From Monosporascus cannonballus (Eukaryota; Ascomycota; Sordariomycetes; Xylariales), in the NCBI GenBank assembly GCA_004154925.1, contig QJNS01000194.1, positions 89,068 through 153,067 on the forward strand: a DNA stretch of 64,000 nt. Reading direction: 5' to 3'. A program made the position numbers and the translations under genes. Position 1 is the stretch's first letter. Every line of letters begins with the position of its first letter. Under the pieces are notes generated by a model. The model made no database searches. It was not told the DNA's origin and saw only the letters and a list, made by a program, of their open reading frames with translations. Below, in pieces: positions 57,808-64,000 of the stretch.

Positions 57808-60017
57808 GCAGATGTGACAACGAGCTAGTGATTTGTTCAAGGGTCTTGAATATAATATCAGGAACAAATGTGGACCCGCTCGCCGGACTCTGGCGTCCCA
57901 CCAGCGAAGGTCTTGTTTGTCTATATATAGGGGCCTTCGCCGCGAATAGCTAGAAGGGGTCAGGCATTAATAGTTATCCATTTATTACCTTTGCTACGAG
58001 CTACCTTCTAACGAGCCTGCTCCGTCTGCCTTTGACTCTGTACTTCACCCTTTCCTCTGACATACAACCGGCCGGTGTTCTAAATGTTGGGAGGAAAGAA
58101 AACACGGTTAGAATGGCATATTGCTCAATAGGAAAATAGAACTAACCCGAGCTCTACGATTGATCAGGGACTGGTCTTATTCCCGATGGACATCGTTTGG
58201 TGGCGCGGGTTTCTTGTGATCCGGCGGCCTTATATCCTGCGCGGTTGCCTAGATGCCTATGCAGAGATGAGAATCCGCTCCTTGCCTTATGTATTTGTTC
58301 CTCCTTTCTCACCCATCTGGGATCACTGCAAGATACTCCATCTAGCTCCAACGACAATTCTCTTCCCGTATCCTGTCCTGAACGTATCAGTATTCACTTG
58401 ATTAAAGATGGCCATGGCAACACTTTTGGGGTTTGAAACCCCTTCAAAGTAGTGACTCGAGTGTCTTCGAAGCGGGACAGGACAGCACACAACCCATCGA
58501 ATAAGTTGCAATCGTGAATGGTTGGACTACAGAACTCGCGAACACCTCCGCAGGAGCTAGGATCGCCCGTCTCTAATCGACAGGAGAAGACATCGAATAT
58601 AACGAAGATGAGCCTTTCACACGGTTCAAAGACCGTGAAGTCCACCTGTGCTTCTTGGACGACTATAGGGAGATGAAGCAAGATTGCTACTTTTGTTCAC
58701 CGGATTAAGTGGGAAACGGGCATCGCATACCGGCAATCAACCTGGTTTTGTTCTTGCTGATGCATGGGAAGCAAGTAAGGAGAGGGAACTGATAGATCTA
58801 ACCCTAGGATAAGCCAGACGGACACATGAAATGAAAAAGATGCTTTCATAGAGATTAACTTGATAGCTGTGAGAAACTAAAATGGCTAACTCGATGTGCT
58901 TCCACCCAACCCGCCTTCAATGCCGGCATAGAATCAAGCACGTCAGTAGAGGATGGCACCATGAGCCATCGAGGCTGACAAATAATCATCATATTTGATC
59001 TAAAGCAGATTCAGAGCATGGGTGTTTAGACCTGTTTGGGTGGAGTTGCACTTTTCGAAAGAAAGAATTCATCTTGTGTCATGGGAAAAATGGGGGTCTA
59101 AAAGGCTCCAATCAGACACCCCTGGTGAGCTCCACCAGGGCCTATAAAAAGGGCTTCGATCAGCTTTAGTGTCTTGGGAAGATCTTCCCTCCTTAGAGTC
59201 AGAGCTGTCAATATAGCCTCAAATTTCTTCTGCGACATCTTGGGTAAAGCTGGATGTCACTCTTATATGGAGGGAGAAGGCATTGTATCGGCCTGAGTAA
59301 AGGGTACAGTGCATAGGGGTTGAAGAGCGTCCCTGGTCAGCCACGTAATTACGAACCTTACTAAGAATCTCCAGATATATTTCTTATAAGAAGTAGCCAT
59401 GGTGCTTCACACACCCCTTTTTCTTGAGTGCTACTCTGGGAGCTTCTTATTGGAGCGGCACTGGATTGTAGGCCCATTCAGGGCACATCCCATCATCGTA
59501 TTCTTCTCCCATTGTACTGTAAGATAGGCTTCCAAGCTGCTGAAGATCATATTACCCTTTCGCTTTCACCGCGCCGAAGTCTATGACCCAGAAGCACCGT
59601 CCGTTCCTTGATCTGCTGTTGGCTTATCTGGTTGGCTCCGGGTGTTTCCATATCTCTGCGGCTAGTCCCAAAGCCTCATGCTGGCGGCGGCGAACTGTGC
59701 GCGAAGTCGTCGCCGCACTAGCCAGGAGTCCAGATCACGCAACAATCTAAAGCCAGGAGTATGGGGTCCCGAGCCATGCACGAATGCGCTGGATTTTCAC
59801 GATGTCCAAACCGGCTCCGAGTTCCGCGTGCTGAATGGGGTATAAAGGGTGTCGACGTTGCCGCCATTGCGAGGCCTCTCTTTTGGGATTACTAGGCTTC
59901 GCTAGGTTTGCTCTTAGGTGTCATAAGGTAAATTAAACGGCGAGGATTTTCATGGTTTCAAACTTTGAGCTAGGCCATGTCGCTTGGATCACTTCTTCGA
60001 ATTACGAATCGCTATCT
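57808..60017. other. 2.2-kb intergenic region, no gene seen
   Basis: A perfect 8-bp-stem hairpin, CCCTGGTG / CACCAGGG with a 5-base loop, is at 59120-59140. It lies just before a TATAAAAA box at 59143, which could mark a promoter, but no coding frame follows within 300 bp. The rest has only short frames. Confidence 0.3.
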
Positions 60018-60654
60018 TTATTGATCCGTCCACGCAGCGGGGTCATATCCGTCAATGAATTCTGTAAATTCTGCAGAGTCTTTTGCCCATCCTTTGATGC
60101 CACCATTTAAGACGAGGCTCTGCATGGAATTGTCGTCGCGCTCGGCTATATAGTCGCTGAACCATCCTGCGGCTCGGGGTCCTCGTCCGCTTGAGGAGCC
60201 TGCGGAAACATCTGTTATTAATATCTCTTCGCAGGTTTCGCCAAGCCAGGCGCTTAGTGCTCCCGCGCTTAGTTTCTATTAATGAAGACCGGACTCACCA
60301 CAGTACCAGATAACCTTACGGACCCCAGCGGCCTTGAAGATTTCGTACAGCGTTGGAATCGAAGGGTACAGGCTTTGTGCTGGCAGGTTGATGGAGCCGC
60401 GGATCGTGCCGCCCTGATGTTCGCGACACCGTGAGTTACTCCGTCCTAATTTGTAATACAGGCTAAATTTCGATAGGAATCACCTTATGATCCATGCGTC
60501 GTAGATCAACGAGTACAAAGTCTCTACTAGGGATGCTACCACCGTTCTCCTTCAGCAAAGCCAACAATTCCGCACGTGTGATGGTCTTCGGGTTAACCTC
60601 CTTCGGCGCGGGGTACGCCTCGTGCCAAGGTTTCTCGTTCTCTGTGGATGCCAT
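60018..60654 (-). CDS. Rhodanese-domain protein, Cdc25/Acr2-like active loop
   Basis: Three exons (60654-60484, 60413-60299, 60199-60018), all with canonical splice sites, give 155 residues. F-V-L-V-D-L-R-R precedes the first splice. G-G-T-I-R-G-S-I-N-L-P-A follows it, as in rhodanese folds. W-Y-C-G-S-S-S-G-R-G holds a C-x5-R loop (Cys then Arg), the length typical of Cdc25 phosphatases and Acr2 arsenate reductases rather than 6-residue sulfurtransferase loops. It may be a small phosphatase or arsenate reductase-like enzyme in the cytosol. The frame is intact. The enzymatic role is inferred from loop length only. Confidence 0.88.
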
Positions 60655-61261
60655 CCTGTCAAAAGGGGTTCAAATGCCTCCTTCAGGTATGAAGTAGAGT
60701 GCGGCAGCAAGGGAAATCTAGGGCAGACAGAGGGAGTTAGTTGATCGGAATATATGTTGTAGAGCGGTCGTATGCCGGTACCGGTGGGATTTGGGGATTC
60801 GGTATTGAACACTATGATCGGCCAATAAGCAGTAAGGAGTGACACCCCTCGCTTGTCATAGCGTCTCCACAGACCCCTTATTGCATAGGGTAGGACCGAC
60901 AACTTGAGGCGGCCAATCAGACTCCTCGAGTATGTCACCAAAAACTACACATACATACTCCTTCGTCGTTGTGGGTAGTGATGAAGCGCTGCAGCTTCGG
61001 TAGCTCCCAGAGCGATTTTGAGCGATTTGCTTGGCATGATATCGGGGTTGATCCGGAGAAGTAGATGCGGAGAGAAAAGCTGGGAGTAAGCGAAAGCTCA
61101 CGTCGACAGACACGCAGGGCGCAAAGGCCTTATATAAAAATATTCACCTGTCAGAGACTTTGTTAGAGGCATTGTCTATATCCAGGAAAATCACTGAGCC
61201 CATACACCAAACACCAGCCCCTTGAAATCGCAGGAGCAGAACTTGGTCAACTACAATCACC
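60655..61261. promoter_or_regulatory. Shared upstream region of rhodanese gene and a small divergent ORF
   Basis: The 607-bp space lies between ATG 60654 (- strand) and ATG 61262 (+ strand). It is likely to hold promoters for both. No specific operator could be recognised. Confidence 0.35.
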
Positions 61262-61441
61262 ATGTCTGCATATATCGCGTACCAGTTCCCGGTTCTTTAC
61301 GACACATTAAAGACTGAGGAAATTTATGGGCAGGGTGCTTGGTTTATTGAAGAACATTGCAAAGATGATGTGGCCGTTAATACCCGTTGTAAGACCGAAT
61401 ATTTAGTGTGGCGCCACGCCATATCCGCAAGCAGAGCTTGA
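61262..61441 (+). CDS. Small hypothetical protein, 59 residues
   Basis: ATG at 61262 sits in a good fungal start context (ACAATCACCATGTC) after a C/A-rich leader. The 59-residue product has no signal peptide or motif I know. It has Tyr/Trp-containing segments (Y-I-A-Y-Q-F-P-V-L-Y) and three charged clusters. A possible GTAAGA donor inside it leads to a stop, so the unspliced reading is preferred. It may be the first exon of a longer or decayed gene. Confidence 0.35.
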   Translation: MSAYIAYQFPVLYDTLKTEEIYGQGAWFIEEHCKDDVAVNTRCKTEYLVWRHAISASRA

Positions 61442-61598
61442 TGCACGCTACTCAAGAAAGCATTTGACCTCTCTCCCGCAGATGATCAGTTTCCACCACG
61501 CGTTGGGGAGCATCCGCCCATGGTGTTGCTTTGGGAAGGTTGAGACCGGTTGCTGCTAGGTCGACATAGCCTAGTCGTCGCACTACACCCGAAACCGG

Positions 61599-61914
61599 TC
61601 AGCATATCTCGAAAAGCGGAATCCGGTAAGGGAAATAGGTGTAAGGGTTAAATATTACCTGACAGACTTCTCCACCCTGGCCAAAAATACTGGTTAGTAA
61701 TTATGCTTTGCCTTCTAGAAATGTTACTTACGGGACAGGACCCAAAGGAAGCATTGCCGCAGCCACCCCTCGTGAGACAGCAGTCTATCCCCCGTTTGCT
61801 ACAATGCGGATTCGAGTACTGGGGAGCAAGAATCTCTGCGTCCCGGCAAGCCCTAGCCTCCGAGGTGCCGAAGAAGCCAAGAAGGCCGACAACAAATACA
61901 AGGTCGAATTTCAT
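61599..61914 (-). CDS. Small secreted cysteine-rich protein (effector-like)
   Basis: ATG 61914 starts a clear signal peptide (M-K-F-D-L-V-F-V-V-G-L-L-G-F-F, cleavage likely after S-E-A-R-A). Exon 1 (61914-61732) ends at GTAAGT. A 55-bp intron with a TTACTAAC branch site has two possible acceptors. The one before 61676 restores G-G-E-V-C and gives 86 residues with eight cysteines. The upstream acceptor would give a different, Cys-poor end. The spacing includes a C-C pair, common in disulfide-knotted secreted proteins. No homologue is recognised. It may be an apoplastic effector or antimicrobial-type peptide; that is inference from form only. Confidence 0.62.
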
Positions 61915-64000
61915 TCTGAAAGTTGAGTAGAGTCTGGGTTGAGCAGAAGTTGGATAAGTGAGAATAGCAATGGACTTGTTGCAGAAGTATGAGCAAAAGA
62001 ACTCTCTCACTAGTAGCGACCACATATATATACTTCAAGGCTTTGCCCACCGACTTCAGAACAAGCCGGAAAAGCTCGTATGCTCGAGAAGGCCCCTCCG
62101 ACTATTGATTAAACTATGAAGTAAGAGATGATAATACGAACTGCAATTCACCGTATCTGCTTACGCGTCGATTCTAGCCTTTTGACATGGGCCTTAAGCA
62201 ATAAACGCCTCTGGGAATCGACCGTGTCCCACACTACTGTGGCCCTTGATCTTACCAAAAAAAGAACATGCCGCCGTTTGGGGAGAAAGTTTAATTAACC
62301 ACTGGCAGTCTCTGAATCTACCGGTATCCCTCCGGGGTTCCAGCCCATGGGGAAGTGGGGGCCACTAAAATTTCCAGGACTAAAGACTCGGTAGATATTA
62401 CGGGTTAATGTAAAGTTAATTCTTGAAGAGAAGATTCAAGTGCTTCGGGACCAGGCCAAACATTTAGCGCACTGCATTGTAGCTGTGGACCGCGCTAGTA
62501 ATTGTCTTGAACAAAATTGGTATGACATATGCATGGGTAATCCTCGCGGTATATCGCTTTCAATATACGAAATCCGCAACCTTCTGGCCCTTTACCTCTG
62601 TCAATGTTCGTGATATAAACAGATAAACTGGAATACAATCCTTTCAAATAATCCTGCTCTACAGGCGAGAAACAGCAAATTTTGGAAAGGTGGTGTTAAA
62701 CCCGATATAGAAAAGCGCGGTTGGGCTAATAACGCAGCGACCTGACAGTGTGCGAAAAGTTAATTACCCATAACACGATAGGAGAGAGTGAGGGTTATTA
62801 AACCTACAGGGTCCATGGAGCGGTGGGCCTTTGCGATGGGCTCATCAGGCCGGATGTTGCCGATTGTTGTCAAAAGTTCGGCATGTCAACCAACTCCTCA
62901 CAATTTCATTTATTAGCTTTCTATGTGGGACATGGGAATCGTATCAAATTAGGGAGAATACTTGCTTGCACCTTTCAGCCCCTTTTCAGCCTTCAGTATT
63001 TACAGTAGAGTCCAGGGCTTACCGCATTGCCTTTCGCCAAGATTTCGATTGCCCATGGAGTGATGGAGAAGGCACGGTAACTAGAACGGCAAGTGGAAGA
63101 CACGACGTTGTCAAAAATGGAGCACTTGGAGTTCCATTGTCTCGTCCGCGGCGGGCCGGGGTAGATGGCCCGCCGTCATGTTCCTCCCGAACGTTCTGCG
63201 TTAGCCCTCGCTATTGTTCGATTTTGCAGACCGAGACATCAAGTCCTCTAGCGAACACTATGAGGCGGTGACCGTATTGAGCCCCGCGAGTGTTCTTTCC
63301 CAGCTGAGTCCTCTTTTAGTCATTCTCTTGAGAAAGAAGTGCTTGAGGGCTTTGATGTGCGGGCTCTGCCCTCCAGTCCTACCCCCCAATTCTCTGTCTG
63401 GACGCAATCGAAGGCTTTTCTCTAAGAGCTCCAAGTCCTCGAGCCGATCGTGTTCTAGTACCAATTTTAGAGGGCGAGGCATTGCCTCCAACAGCATCCG
63501 GATGCACAAGTCCGACCGATCACAGCCCCCTGCGACAGTTCTCCGTCGGGCAAGAACACAATGAACCGCCATTTTCTGCTAAAGTTTCCAGGAGATCCCA
63601 AGTGTACGTCTCGGCCGGCGTAGTGCGCATTCTTATATTATGACGGGACATTAGCAGGCCTTAAGCGAAGGGTTCTAAATATATGACCTTCTCTCGAACT
63701 AACGCCTCTCCGCTTCATCCCCAGTCCGCGACCCGACGGTCTCAGCCCCGTCATTTAGCTCAAGCATTTCATGTGCCTCAGCTCTCATGCTGGACGTTGC
63801 ATTTCCCCAACTCCGGCAACTTCCCCACCCCAGTATCGTCAGTATTGAACACGTCTTCGTCCGTCAGGTCTCAACCTCTTTCTCGGCAGCAGCTCGCTCA
63901 CGCTGTGGTTGTCAGGGAAAATGGTAAAGTACGGAGTGAGAGGCAGAAGAAGCAGCCCAGCAGGTGGTTCATAGTATGGGTAGTAAATAGATGACCATTA
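61915..64000. other. Right end of window, no confident gene
   Basis: Several frames of 60-150 codons occur on both strands between 62823 and 63994. They lack start context, splice pattern and family resemblance. Nothing repeats the LTRs or MITE seen elsewhere. Confidence 0.3.

Noticed and set aside
59120..59150. Hairpin plus TATAAAAA as a terminator or small RNA gene
   Set aside because: No T-run, conserved RNA fold or adjacent gene supports it.

Overview
The window looks like nuclear DNA of a filamentous ascomycete (Pezizomycotina). Genes are split by short GT-AG introns of about 50-120 bp. The retroelements carry heavy C-to-T / G-to-A decay of the kind left by repeat-induced point mutation (RIP). 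The protein families seen (DUF3435, modin-like, MAK32-type pfkB, stand-alone DOMON cytochrome domain) are typical of this group. I cannot fix the class or species from sequence alone. No bacterial features, CRISPR arrays, rRNA or convincing tRNA genes were seen.

Region 1 (1-14.8 kb) is an AT-rich, nested transposon block. A Ty3/Gypsy chromovirus on the + strand (1-5640) ends in its 3' LTR (5641-6057). A second, different chromovirus on the - strand (6058-11316) follows. Related LTRs lie at 11317-11735, 12138-12535 and 12925-13345. Both elements carry an extra ORF on the opposite strand, meeting pol tail to tail. The last LTR is a solo LTR with a GGAAG duplication, sitting inside the ruin of a DUF3435 (tyrosine-recombinase-like) gene.

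Region 2 (15-25 kb) mixes relics and genes: a solo LTR of a second family, an F-box remnant, a TA-flanked MITE, an apparently intact SAM methyltransferase, a broken 2-oxoglutarate oxygenase of the JBP/TET-like type, and a Cys-start gene with one in-frame stop.

Region 3 (25-33 kb) holds four minus-strand metabolic genes: an MFS transporter, an aldo/keto reductase, a pfkB/MAK32-like protein and a histidine phosphatase. Region 4 (34-42.9 kb) has another LTR, a remnant resembling the tail of AP180, a 582-bp element with inverted ends, and a modin-like membrane protein.

Region 5 (42.9-48.8 kb) is a run of three frameshifted pseudogenes: a mucin-like secreted protein, a metallo-beta-lactamase-fold hydrolase and a serine beta-lactamase-like hydrolase. 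Region 6 (52-62 kb) holds a TAPT1/Emp65-type membrane protein with one in-frame TAG, a secreted DOMON cytochrome domain, a third family-II solo LTR, a rhodanese-like protein and a small cysteine-rich secreted protein.

The genes do not form an obvious single pathway or biosynthetic cluster. The clearest shared theme is decay: RIP in the repeats, isolated CAG-to-TAG-like stops in otherwise open genes, and indel frameshifts at 43-49 kb. No clear new multi-gene system was found. The best candidates for follow-up are the antisense ORFs of the chromoviruses, the 9-bp-phased GATC array in their LTR, and the DUF3435 relic.
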